A DNA stretch of 37,325 bases from Billgrantia endophytica (GTDB lineage: Bacteria; Pseudomonadota; Gammaproteobacteria; Pseudomonadales; Halomonadaceae): the NCBI RefSeq assembly GCF_002879615.1, contig NZ_PNRF01000003.1:1-37325 (forward strand). Direction: 5' to 3'. Of this stretch, positions 1 through 6,975 are shown piece after piece. How positions within the stretch are numbered: position 1 is the first letter of the stretch; each line of letters starts with the position of its first letter. The notes beneath the pieces were generated by a model. It did no database searches and was not told where the DNA came from. It was given only the letters and a program-made list of their open reading frames with translations. The translations under genes and the position numbers were made by a program.

Positions 1-1208
1 TCGGACCAGACGACGATGCTGCCGCCGTCGCCGTGGTGCGTGGCATCGGCGCTGAGGGTGCTGGTGGCGTCCACCGTGGCGCTGCGGGCGTGGGGCAGGT
101 CGCCGCCGCCACGGTAACCGCCGCCGATCTCGATGCTGCCACCGCCCGTGGCGCCGGAAACGTCCAGGGTGGCGCCGCTCAGGGCGATATGTTCGCCGCT
201 GACCTGGATGCCGCCGCCGCTGCCGGTATCGCTGCCCGCGTCGAGGCTGCCGGCGATCTGGACGCGGCCGCTGTCGCCGCCTTCGAGCACGATCTGGCCA
301 TTGCGGGTTTCCAGGCTGCGGGCGCGCACGATGCCTTGCTGGTTGACGACGTTGTTGAGCAGGCTGTCGGCGGCGCTGGCGGTGAGCAGTACACGACCAC
401 CGTCGGCCTGGATCAACTGGCGGTTCTCGACCAGCGCGTCCAGGGCCGGCTGGTCGATCTCGACACTGAGCAGGCCGTCGCCGGCGAAGTCCAGCGTCAT
501 GGCGTCACCGGCGGCCAGGGCCACGCTGCCGAGCTGGGCCTGAATCACCCCCTCGTTGCTGACCCGGCCACCGAGCAGCGCCACGGCGCCGCCGTCGTGG
601 GCGGTGATGGTGCCCTGATTCAATACCTCGGCGGCGTTGCCATCGGCATCAGCCTGGAAGCGGTAGTGGCCGTTGAGGAAGTCCTCGTCGCGGATATCCA
701 GGGTGGACGCCACCAGGCCGGCGGTGTCGACTCGGGCGTTGGGACCGAACAGCACGCCGTTGGGGTTGACCAGGAACACCTGGCCGTTGGCGTCGAGCTG
801 GCCCATGATCCGCGAGGCATCGCTGCCGAGTACGCGGTTGAGGGCCACCGAGGCGCTGCCGGGCTGGTCGAAGGAGACGCGGTGGCCCTCGCCGATGTCG
901 AAGCTGTCCCAGTTGGCGATCAGCTTGTCGCTGGCCTGGGCGACGCGCAGGTGCTGGGCGCCGGGGGTGGAGATCGTGCCGCTGCCGTGGACGATCTCGC
1001 CGCCGCTGGGCAGGTTGGCGCCGTGGGCGGTGCCGGCGAGCAGCAGGCTGGCGGCGAGCAGGGAGCCGCTTGTCAGGGAACCCGAGGAGCCGCTGGATGC
1101 GCCGCGCCCGCTCTGGCCGCCGCTCTTGCGGCGCTGGCGGGCGTTCTCGGCCACCACCTGGAAGCGCCCCAGGCGGCGGTTGAATAGGGTGCGGTAGATG
1201 CGGTTCAT
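1..1208 (-). CDS. Two-partner-secretion adhesin (TpsA, filamentous haemagglutinin type), N-terminal part
   Basis: Open at the left edge: 402 whole codons are visible, read leftward from an ATG at 1208 with a GGGGAA ribosome site just upstream. Residues 1-25 resemble the extended signal peptide region of TpsA and autotransporter proteins (MNRIYRTLFNRRLG start, then a basic stretch). A hydrophobic core at about 49-60 follows, with likely cleavage after AHGA near 64. The haemagglutination-activity (TPS) domain comes next, with NWDSFDIG at about 100-107 and the hallmark NPNG...LFG at 148-155. Beyond about 180 the chain becomes Gly/Ala/Ser-rich short beta-helix-type repeats. Family knowledge: such proteins are exported through the outer membrane by a TpsB/Omp85 partner, which is not in this window. 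Function as adhesin or contact-dependent toxin cannot be decided, because the C-terminal part is missing. Confidence 0.9.
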   Translation of the reverse strand, partial: MNRIYRTLFNRRLGRFQVVAENARQRRKSGGQSGRGASSGSSGSLTSGSLLAASLLLAGTAHGANLPSGGEIVHGSGTISTPGAQHLRVAQASDKLIANWDSFDIGEGHRVSFDQPGSASVALNRVLGSDASRIMGQLDANGQVFLVNPNGVLFGPNARVDTAGLVASTLDIRDEDFLNGHYRFQADADGNAAEVLNQGTITAHDGGAVALLGGRVSNEGVIQAQLGSVALAAGDAMTLDFAGDGLLSVEIDQPALDALVENRQLIQADGGRVLLTASAADSLLNNVVNQQGIVRARSLETRNGQIVLEGGDSGRVQIAGSLDAGSDTGSGGGIQVSGEHIALSGATLDVSGATGGGSIEIGGGYRGGGDLPHARSATVDATSTLSADATHHGDGGSIVVWS

Positions 1209-1342
1209 ATCGGGTTCCCCTGTGTTTTCTTTGCTTGAATGCTTTCTTCGCTTGGTTCGGCGTTTTTGAGCCGAGTGTTTCCGGGAAGCGCGTTATTCGG
1301 CGCTTCCTTGGGCATTTAAAGGTGTTATATTAAATTTATTTA

Positions 1343-1370
1343 GCTTTAAATCTATTTGGCTTTAAATCTA
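1343..1370. repeat. 12-bp direct repeat pair, GCTTTAAATCTA
   Basis: GCTTTAAATCTA occurs exactly at 1343-1354 and again at 1359-1370, start to start 16 bp. It lies in the AT-rich stretch about 140 bp upstream of the adhesin start. It could be a regulator site or leftover of local duplication; no known motif is recognised. Confidence 0.6.
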
Positions 1371-1452
1371 CTCAGTGTTTCCTTGGCCTTGCGTTGACTT
1401 TCTATTTAATCGATTCATTCAACGTTGCCGTTGTTTCAGAGTGCTGCTTGCT

Positions 1453-1494
1453 TACTGCCTGAGCTTTATTGCCTGAGGCTTATTGCCTTGATTC
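1453..1494. repeat. Three tandem 14-bp units (TAYTGCCTKAGSCT-like)
   Basis: Three consecutive 14-base units start at 1453, 1467 and 1481. All share the core TAYTGCCT, and units 1 and 2 agree at 12 of 14 positions. They lie between the ModA-like gene and the adhesin promoter area. A short imperfect tandem array of this kind may vary in copy number by slippage. No function is known. Confidence 0.6.
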
Positions 1495-1540
1495 AGGAGT
1501 TCAAGCCATTCGCGGCGCTCGGTTCGAGGGAGTGCGGGGT

Positions 1541-1560
1541 GCCGCTCCCGAAGGGGCGGC
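1541..1560. other. GC-rich inverted repeat after the ModA-like gene
   Basis: GCCGCTCCCGAAGGGGCGGC folds into a hairpin with a CGAA loop and one G-T wobble (read on plus). It sits 37 bp beyond the stop of the leftward ModA-like gene. There is no T-run on either side, so it is at best a weak or Rho-assisted terminator. Confidence 0.35.
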
Positions 1561-1597
1561 GGTTATCACAGTGGCGTCTTGCGTGACTCGCGACCGT

Positions 1598-2494
1598 TCA
1601 ATTGAATGACAGGCAGAACTCATCGAAGATGTCCTGGCCGTCTTCGCTCCGCATGAAGTCGAGCAGCGCCTGGGCAGCATCGGTTTCACCACCGCTGCGC
1701 TCGATCACCACCGCGCCATGGATGGTCGGGGCGTAGTCCACGCCGGGCTCGAAAAGCCGATAGGTGGCGCCCGGTGGTGGTGTCACCTGCCCCGCCGTGC
1801 AGTGCAGCGAGGTGGGGACGAAGCCCGACTGCGTGCCGCCAGCTTCTCCCCCTCCGGCGACGATGGCTGCATTCACTGCATTGATATTGGGGTACTGGAT
1901 CACCTGACTATCGTAGGGCGGTTGGGTGTAGTCGATAGCGTAGACGTTGTCCAACGCCTGGGTGGCGGCCACACCATAAGGTCCCATGGCGACATCGCAG
2001 ATAGCGGTGGTGGTAAAATCCTCCCTGAAATCCACGGGGTCCAAGTTAGCATCGATACTGCTTGAGTCGCCGTTCGACCAGAGCATCAGGGTGCCCTCGG
2101 AGTAGTCCTCGGGTTCCCTCACTGGCCCGTCCTCATCAGGGCCGAAGTCATCGTACAACGCCTGGGGATCGTTCACGTCCGCGGCGAGGAATAGATCGTA
2201 GGGGCTGCTGTTTGGGTCCACGTTGAGAGCGTCCGTAATCGCATTCCGCAGCACTCCCGATGGGTCGTAGGTGAAGACGAACTCGTACTCCTCATCGTCC
2301 GCGTACTCAGGGTGTTCGAGCAGAAAGGCCGCGAGAATGCTCGGCATGGCGGTTTGTACCGCGGGTACCACGCCAATGGATACCTCCGCCGGCTGCGCCC
2401 AGCTTGCCGAGGCGCCCAGCGCCAGAGCCAGGGCGGTGGCACCCAGCAGGGGCCTTTTCGATTGATTCAGCACATTCTTCATTGTTCTACTCAT
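1598..2494 (-). CDS. ModA-like periplasmic oxyanion-binding protein
   Basis: A 298-residue extracytoplasmic solute-binding protein. The start is the ATG at 2494 because AAGGAG stands 5 bp upstream; the in-frame ATG at 2515 would read through that ribosome site. Residues 1-34 form a Sec signal peptide ending in ASASWAQ. The mature part shows the fold pattern of the ModA/molybdate-binding family: SIGVVPAVQTAMPSI near the start, YDPSGVL, the YDLFLAADVNDPQAL strand, CDVAMGPYGVAATQAL, and AQALLDFMRSEDGQDIF near the C-terminus. The last residues include a Cys (CLSFN) that may pair with another Cys. No permease or ATPase lies beside it. A ModE-like box upstream supports a molybdate or tungstate role. 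The ligand residues differ from classical ModA, so another anion is possible. Confidence 0.7.
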   Translation of the reverse strand: MSRTMKNVLNQSKRPLLGATALALALGASASWAQPAEVSIGVVPAVQTAMPSILAAFLLEHPEYADDEEYEFVFTYDPSGVLRNAITDALNVDPNSSPYDLFLAADVNDPQALYDDFGPDEDGPVREPEDYSEGTLMLWSNGDSSSIDANLDPVDFREDFTTTAICDVAMGPYGVAATQALDNVYAIDYTQPPYDSQVIQYPNINAVNAAIVAGGGEAGGTQSGFVPTSLHCTAGQVTPPPGATYRLFEPGVDYAPTIHGAVVIERSGGETDAAQALLDFMRSEDGQDIFDEFCLSFN

Positions 2495-2573
2495 GTGATC
2501 TCCTTTTCTTCCCATGGTGGTGAGTCATACCGGGTCGCCGCCGCGAATCCCGATACGGTTCAGTTCCATCTTT

Positions 2574-2595
2574 CGCTATATATCAAGAGATATAG
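2574..2595. promoter_or_regulatory. ModE-like binding site upstream of the ModA-like gene
   Basis: CGCTATAT at 2574-2581 and ATATAG at 2590-2595 form an inverted repeat with an inner TATATC-AAGA-GATATA palindrome. The left half fits the known ModE half-site (CGnTATAT); the right half is weaker. It lies 80 bp upstream of the leftward ModA-like start, in promoter position. The assignment rests on motif memory only. Confidence 0.45.
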
Positions 2596-3060
2596 ATTAT
2601 GGCGGGTAGCAAGTGCTATGCCAGGAGGAGAGGTTGCGCCATGTGGCGACCCGTCATGGGTCGAGAAGATGGCACTTAACCTGTTGTTTAGTCGATAGAG
2701 TCCTTGAGGTTTTATCGATATTTCCGAGGCGGGGTGGGCTCTCCCTGATCGCCAGAAGGGGAGCGGCGGGTATCACTCGTTATGTAGCAATGTAGCCAAT
2801 GAGACAGCGGTTGTCGCAAAGGTGACAGGTTCGTGACGTTGGGGAGCGGGACGACGCTGTCGTGGGTTCGTGCGGTGGCACCGTCAAACGCGGTGCAGGT
2901 ATCCGCCGACAGAGCGGGGCGGTATCCATTGGCTGACGTTTTGGCGAACATCGGCTTACGTGGACTTACCGCCGTTTCTCTATGCCGCCTGCCTTCCTTG
3001 AGCCTGTCTGCTTCACGCAGACCCGCGAAGCACCGAACTTCTCAAGACATGACAACTCGA

Positions 3061-3088
3061 GCCCCATGGCGATGCCCTATTATGGGGC
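3061..3088. other. Inverted repeat upstream of the operon A promoter region
   Basis: A perfect 7-bp arm GCCCCAT pairs with ATGGGGC across a 14-base loop. An alternative ATGCCC/GGGCAT pairing (3072-3077 with 3085-3090) competes with it. There is no T-run. It lies 45 bp upstream of the palindromic operator, so it could be a second protein site or a weak terminator of upstream transcription. Confidence 0.35.
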
Positions 3089-3132
3089 ATTAGCCCAATA
3101 ATGCGCACCAATTCTGAAATAATGATTTATAT

Positions 3133-3144
3133 ATTGTGTACAAT
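3133..3144. promoter_or_regulatory. Palindromic operator, likely for the GntR regulator (operon A)
   Basis: ATTGTGTACAAT is a perfect ATTGT-N2-ACAAT inverted repeat about 134 bp upstream of the cyclase start. Nearly the same sequence is found upstream of operon B at 10342, and the surrounding 27 bp (3131-3157 against 10340-10366) agree at 21 positions without gaps. FadR-subfamily GntR regulators typically bind short TTGT/ACAA-type palindromes, so the GntR protein encoded at 9493-10176 is the natural candidate. Confidence 0.6.
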
Positions 3145-3277
3145 TTATTGAAATATATCCTCGAATACACTTCTCTTTTTGTAATAACTTATTGTAAGTT
3201 AAGGTTTATTTTAAATGTGGTGTTGATTTTGCCCTCCTCTTGTCGAAGGTTGGATGTCTTACATGACGGGAGAATTC

Positions 3278-3973
3278 ATGCCAAGTGTCATCGATCTCAC
3301 CCTGCCCCTTGAAGATGGCCTGCCCGCGCTGGGTCGGCTGGCGCGGCCCGTGGTCATTCCCCATACCACCCACGAGGCCTCCAAGAAATTCAAGCAAGGC
3401 ACCCCGGACGACCTGCTCACCTTCAGCACCTGCTACATGGGAATGCTCGACCATACCGGCACCCATGTGGATGCGCTTTTCCATAACAATCCGGAGGGCG
3501 CCACCATCGATGAGATGCCCATCGAGATGTTCATGGGCAAGGCGGTATGCCTGGACCTGCGCCACGTGGGCGACCGCGGCGATATCACCCGTGAGGAACT
3601 GGAGGCTGCCGAGAAGGCCGCGAAGGTGAGGGTGGATGGCCATATCGTGCTGCTGTGTACCGGCCTCAACGCCCGCCACTGGCCCAACGACAGCATCTGT
3701 ACCAACAACGCCCAGGTGACGGCGGATGCCACCCGCTGGCTGTATGAGCGCGGCTCCATGGTCCACGGCGTGGAAGGCCCCTCCACGGATCGCGTCGACG
3801 AGAACCTTTTCGAGAACCACCGTGTTTGCCGCGACCTGGGCATGGTGCATTACGAATGGCTGTGGAACCTGGAGGCGCTGCTGGGCAAGGGCGAGTTCAC
3901 CTTCCAGGGCATTCCGCTGCGTATCAAGGGCGGCTCGGCCTCGCCGGTACGGGCGCTGGCCTTCATCGGCTGA
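3278..3973 (+). CDS. Cyclase-family metal hydrolase (kynurenine formamidase-like fold)
   Basis: A 231-residue cytoplasmic enzyme of the cyclase family (PF04199), which includes bacterial kynurenine formamidase and isatin hydrolase. The metal-binding signature HTGTHVDALFH is at 59-69, and a further conserved His lies in the MVHGVEGPSTD region. The start chosen is ATG 3278, which has GGGAGA 4 bp upstream; ATGs at 3254 and 3263 lack a good site. It is the first gene of operon A, 38 bp ahead of a TRAP binding protein. Family members open amide or imide bonds using metal-activated water. With amidase, PuuE-like and hydantoinase genes nearby, a ring-opening step on a cyclic amide, imide or ureide is the likely role. 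The exact substrate is not readable. Confidence 0.8.
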   Translation: MPSVIDLTLPLEDGLPALGRLARPVVIPHTTHEASKKFKQGTPDDLLTFSTCYMGMLDHTGTHVDALFHNNPEGATIDEMPIEMFMGKAVCLDLRHVGDRGDITREELEAAEKAAKVRVDGHIVLLCTGLNARHWPNDSICTNNAQVTADATRWLYERGSMVHGVEGPSTDRVDENLFENHRVCRDLGMVHYEWLWNLEALLGKGEFTFQGIPLRIKGGSASPVRALAFIG

Positions 3974-4011
3974 ATCCGAACACACACTTTTATAACAACA
4001 GGAGAATTCCC

Positions 4012-5061
4012 ATGGCTCGACACACCCTGACCAAGGTCGCCGGCATCACTCTGGCGGCGCTGGCCGCGGCTCCGCTGGCCGCGGAGGAAGTGCGCCTCAA
4101 CGCTATCGGCATCGTGTCCACTCACCAGCACCACACTGCGCTGGAGCGGGAGTTCTACGACACGCTGGGAGAGCGGACCGGGCTCGGCGTCACGGTCAAC
4201 TTCAACCCGCTGGACGTGGTGGGCGTGGATATGCAGGACACCCTGCGCATGGTGCGCACCGGCAGTTTCGATGTGGTGGAAACCACCATCGGCGCCGCTT
4301 CGCGGGACGATCCTTTCCTGGAAGGGCTGGACCTGATTGGCGTCTCGCCGGATATCGAAACCCTGGGAGAGGTGGTGGATGCCTACCGTGAGGTATTCGC
4401 CGAGCGGGCCGCCGGGCGCTTCAATGCCCGGGTGATGACCCTGTTCCCCTTCGGCCCGCAGGTCTTCTACTGCTCCGGCGAACTGGACGGGCTCGCCGAT
4501 CTGGCCGGCAAGCGGGTGCGCACCTTCACCCCCAGCATGTCGGCGCTACTGGAGTATCTCGATGCCACGCCGGTCACATTGCAATTCGCCGAGGTCTATC
4601 CGGCCTTGCAGCGTGGCGTGGCGGAGTGCGGTATCACCTCGCCCACCTCGGGCAATACCGGCAACTGGCCGGAGGTGACCGACTCCCTCTACACCCTCGG
4701 GGTGAGCTGGTCGGTGCAGGCGCACATGATGAACCTGGATACCTGGAACGCGCTCTCGCCGGAGGCCCAGGAAGCGCTGGACGCCGCTTATGCCGACCTG
4801 GAGGAACAGTACTGGGAGATGGCGCGGACCCTGACTCAGGATGCGGTGAACTGCTCCACCGGCAGCAATGAGTGCGAGAGCTACAACCGCTTCGACATGG
4901 CGCTGGTCGAGCCCAGCGAGGAGGACGTCGCGCTGCTCAACGAAGCCGTGTCGGAAGTGATCCTGCCCACCTGGGCCGAGACCTGTGACGCCAACTACGC
5001 CGAGTGTTCCAGCCTGTGGAATGCCACCGTGGGCGAGGTTCGCGGCCTGAGCATCGAGTGA
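4012..5061 (+). CDS. TRAP transporter substrate-binding protein (DctP family), operon A
   Basis: A 349-residue periplasmic receptor. The signal peptide is at 1-24 (cleavage near PLAA-EE), with ribosome site AGGAGA upstream of ATG 4012. The segment GKRVRTFTPSM at about 166-176 matches the TRAP receptor region whose conserved Arg (here probably R170) salt-bridges a substrate carboxylate. LQFAEVYPALQRGVAECG at about 190-207 is the typical helix that follows. The protein has six cysteines (154, 206, 281, 288, 325, 332). The last four form two close pairs, C281/C288 and C325/C332, in loops of a C-terminal extension, suggesting two extra disulfides. It works with the DctQ and DctM subunits encoded directly downstream. 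Presence of the Arg suggests an acidic substrate. Confidence 0.9.
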   Translation: MARHTLTKVAGITLAALAAAPLAAEEVRLNAIGIVSTHQHHTALEREFYDTLGERTGLGVTVNFNPLDVVGVDMQDTLRMVRTGSFDVVETTIGAASRDDPFLEGLDLIGVSPDIETLGEVVDAYREVFAERAAGRFNARVMTLFPFGPQVFYCSGELDGLADLAGKRVRTFTPSMSALLEYLDATPVTLQFAEVYPALQRGVAECGITSPTSGNTGNWPEVTDSLYTLGVSWSVQAHMMNLDTWNALSPEAQEALDAAYADLEEQYWEMARTLTQDAVNCSTGSNECESYNRFDMALVEPSEEDVALLNEAVSEVILPTWAETCDANYAECSSLWNATVGEVRGLSIE

Positions 5062-5065
5062 CGCC

Positions 5066-5677
5066 ATGCGTAACGACAGACTCTTCGCGCCGCTGGAGCG
5101 GCTGACCACCTGGATGGCGGTGGCTTGCGGTTACGCCTGTCTGGGGCTCTGTTTCCTGATCGGCTACGAGATCGTCGCCCGGCGGCTGCTCTCCCATTCG
5201 GTGCAGGGGGTCGACGAGATCGGCGGCTACGTGCTGGCGGTAACGGGCGCTTTCGGCTTTTCGGCAGCGCTGCTCAACCGCATGCACACCCGCATCGAGC
5301 TGGGTCTGCACCGCCTGCCGGTGGCGTTGCAGGCGTTGCTCAACGGTACGGCGGCGGTGCTGCTGGCGGGGTTCGCCATCTTCATGCTGAGCCGCGTATG
5401 GGACGCTTGGCAGGAGAGCATGAGCTACGGCAGCCGCGCCAGCACTCCACTGCAGACACCGCTGTGGATTCCCCAGGGAATCTGGCTGGCCGGGGTGGCG
5501 CTGTTCGCCCTGGTGGCGGCGGCCCTGGCACTGCATAGCCTGTGGCTGCTGGTACGAGCGCGGCATGCCGAGCTCAATGCCCGCTACGGTCCGCCGACCC
5601 TGCAGGAGGAGGTCGACAAGAGTCTTTCGGAGGCGGAGGGGCAACTGGAAATGAGCGGCGAGGAGCGGCCATCATGA
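5066..5677 (+). CDS. TRAP transporter small membrane subunit (DctQ family), operon A
   Basis: A 203-residue inner-membrane protein with four hydrophobic segments (about 15-35, 50-72, 92-112, 135-160) and a charged cytoplasmic C-terminal tail of about 40 residues. The segment GYEIVARRLLSHSVQGVDEIGGYVLAV is split by the conserved DE that marks DctQ proteins. The gene begins 4 bp after the receptor gene and overlaps the DctM gene by 4 bp (ATGA), so the three are translationally coupled. DctQ anchors the complex and is needed for sodium-coupled uptake by DctM. The acidic tail is slightly longer than usual. Confidence 0.9.
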   Translation: MRNDRLFAPLERLTTWMAVACGYACLGLCFLIGYEIVARRLLSHSVQGVDEIGGYVLAVTGAFGFSAALLNRMHTRIELGLHRLPVALQALLNGTAAVLLAGFAIFMLSRVWDAWQESMSYGSRASTPLQTPLWIPQGIWLAGVALFALVAAALALHSLWLLVRARHAELNARYGPPTLQEEVDKSLSEAEGQLEMSGEERPS

Positions 5678-6975
5678 TCGATATCACCGGCGCCGCCATC
5701 GGCTTCGCCATCATGCTGGGGATGATGATCCTCGGTGTGCACGTGGCCGTGGCGATCTTTCTGATCAGCGCCCTCGGCGCGGCGGTCTATCTCTCGCCGG
5801 CCATGCTCGGCACCTTCGGCAACCAGTTGTGGGCGGTGATGAACGACTTCCTGCTCACCGCCATTCCGCTGTTCATCCTGCTCGGCGAGCTACTGCTGCG
5901 TTGCGGCGTGACCCAGCGCATGTACTCCGGCCTGGCGGTGTGGCTGGGGCGGCTGCCGGGCGGGCTGTTGCACACCAACATCGGCGCCAGCGGGCTGTTC
6001 GCGGCGGTCTCCGGTTCCTCGGTGGCCACGGCGGCGACCATCTCCACCGTGGCGTTGCCGGAGTTCAAGCGGCGCGCCTACAACGAGCGCCTGGTGCTGG
6101 GCTCCATCGCCGCCGGGGCGACCCTGGGCATCCTGATTCCGCCCAGCGTCAACCTGATCATCTACGGCGCTCTCACAGGCACTTCTGTGGGTCGGCTGTT
6201 CGCCGCCGGGCTGGTGCCGGGGCTCCTGCTGATCGCCCTGTTCATGCTCTCCATCGCGTTGCTCTGCATGCTGTTCCCCAACCTGGCAGGCAAGGCGGAG
6301 GAGAAGAGCTCCTGGGGTGTGAAGTTCACCAATCTCAAGCACCTGGTTCCGCCGCTGCTGGTGTTCGCGGTGGTGATGGGCAGCATCTACCTGGGCTGGG
6401 CCACTCCCACCGAGGCCGCCGCGGTGGGCGTGCTGATGGCGCTGGGACTGGCGGTCTACAACCGCGCACTGAGCTTCGCCATGCTCCACGAGGCGTTCCT
6501 CTCCACGGTGCGTACCACGGCGATGATCCTGTTGATCATCGTGGCCGCCTTCTTCCTCAAGTTCATCGTCGGCGTGCTCGGTGTGCCCCAGGCGCTGACC
6601 AGCTTCGTCGCTTCCATGGAGCTCAGTGTGCTGGGCTTCCTGTTGGCGCTGGTGGTGTTCTACCTGATCCTCGGCTGCTTCATCGAGACCCTCTCGATGA
6701 TGGTGGGGACCATTCCCATCGTCTTTCCCATCGTGGTGTTCATGGGCATCGACCCGGTGTGGTTCGGCATTTTTCTGGTGTTGATGATGGAATTGGCGCT
6801 GATTACCCCACCGGTAGGTATGAACCTTTTCGTGGTGCAGGGCGTGCGCCGCACCGGCTCGGTGACCGATGTCTTTTACGGCATCGTGCCCTTCGTATTA
6901 GTGATGTTGCTGGCCGTCGCGCTGATCATCGCTTTCCCGGGGCTGGTCACCTGGCTGCCCTATCGGTTGATGTAA
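5674..6975 (+). CDS. TRAP transporter large membrane subunit (DctM family), operon A
   Basis: A 433-residue inner-membrane transport subunit with about 11-12 hydrophobic segments. Typical family stretches are visible: IPLFILLGELLLRCG, AAVSGSSVATAATISTVALPE, LGILIPPSVNLIIYG, and near the C-terminus LITPPVGMNLFVVQG. The start is ATG 5674, overlapping dctQ by 4 bp and preceded by GAGGAG; a longer upstream open frame belongs to shadow reading. The gene ends in TAATG, sharing one base with the amidase start. It carries the sodium-driven import step. The substrate is unknown; the downstream hydrolases suggest an amide- or ureide-containing acid. Confidence 0.92.
   Translation: MIDITGAAIGFAIMLGMMILGVHVAVAIFLISALGAAVYLSPAMLGTFGNQLWAVMNDFLLTAIPLFILLGELLLRCGVTQRMYSGLAVWLGRLPGGLLHTNIGASGLFAAVSGSSVATAATISTVALPEFKRRAYNERLVLGSIAAGATLGILIPPSVNLIIYGALTGTSVGRLFAAGLVPGLLLIALFMLSIALLCMLFPNLAGKAEEKSSWGVKFTNLKHLVPPLLVFAVVMGSIYLGWATPTEAAAVGVLMALGLAVYNRALSFAMLHEAFLSTVRTTAMILLIIVAAFFLKFIVGVLGVPQALTSFVASMELSVLGFLLALVVFYLILGCFIETLSMMVGTIPIVFPIVVFMGIDPVWFGIFLVLMMELALITPPVGMNLFVVQGVRRTGSVTDVFYGIVPFVLVMLLAVALIIAFPGLVTWLPYRLM

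Larger units (their letters stand above)
1209..1597. other. Intergenic region upstream of the TpsA gene, AT-rich, no gene seen
   Basis: About 390 bases without a supportable gene. The middle (about 1310-1420) is strongly AT-rich against high-GC surroundings, as expected for the promoter of the leftward adhesin gene. It contains the short direct repeats listed separately and, near 1550, a GC-rich inverted repeat after the ModA-like gene. I could not assign one convincing -35/-10 pair. Confidence 0.5.
2596..3277. other. Long intergenic region before operon A, no gene seen
   Basis: About 680 bases between the leftward ModA-like gene and the rightward cyclase gene. Short open frames on both strands lack ribosome sites and protein-like composition. 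The region holds two hairpins: GTCTGC-TTCAC-GCAGAC at 3006-3022, and GCCCCAT at 3061-3067 pairing with ATGGGGC at 3082-3088. It then becomes very AT-rich from 3100 to 3220, where the operon A promoter and the operator at 3133 are expected. Confidence 0.5.

Noticed and set aside
33..1187. 384-codon plus open frame at the left end
   Set aside because: It is antisense to the adhesin gene, which has a signal peptide and TPS-domain motifs; the plus translation is a low-complexity Gly/Ala/Val chain.
2833..3093. 86-codon plus open frame in the long gap before operon A
   Set aside because: No ribosome site, no recognisable protein features, and it overlaps the inverted repeats.
1300..3250. AT-rich short repeats considered as a CRISPR array
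   Set aside because: Units are 12-14 bp, at most three, with no regular spacers and no cas genes.
5829..6974. Long plus open frame inside dctM that runs into the amidase
   Set aside because: It is the amidase frame extended upstream through a shadow of dctM. The amidase start at 6975 overlaps the dctM stop in the usual coupled way.
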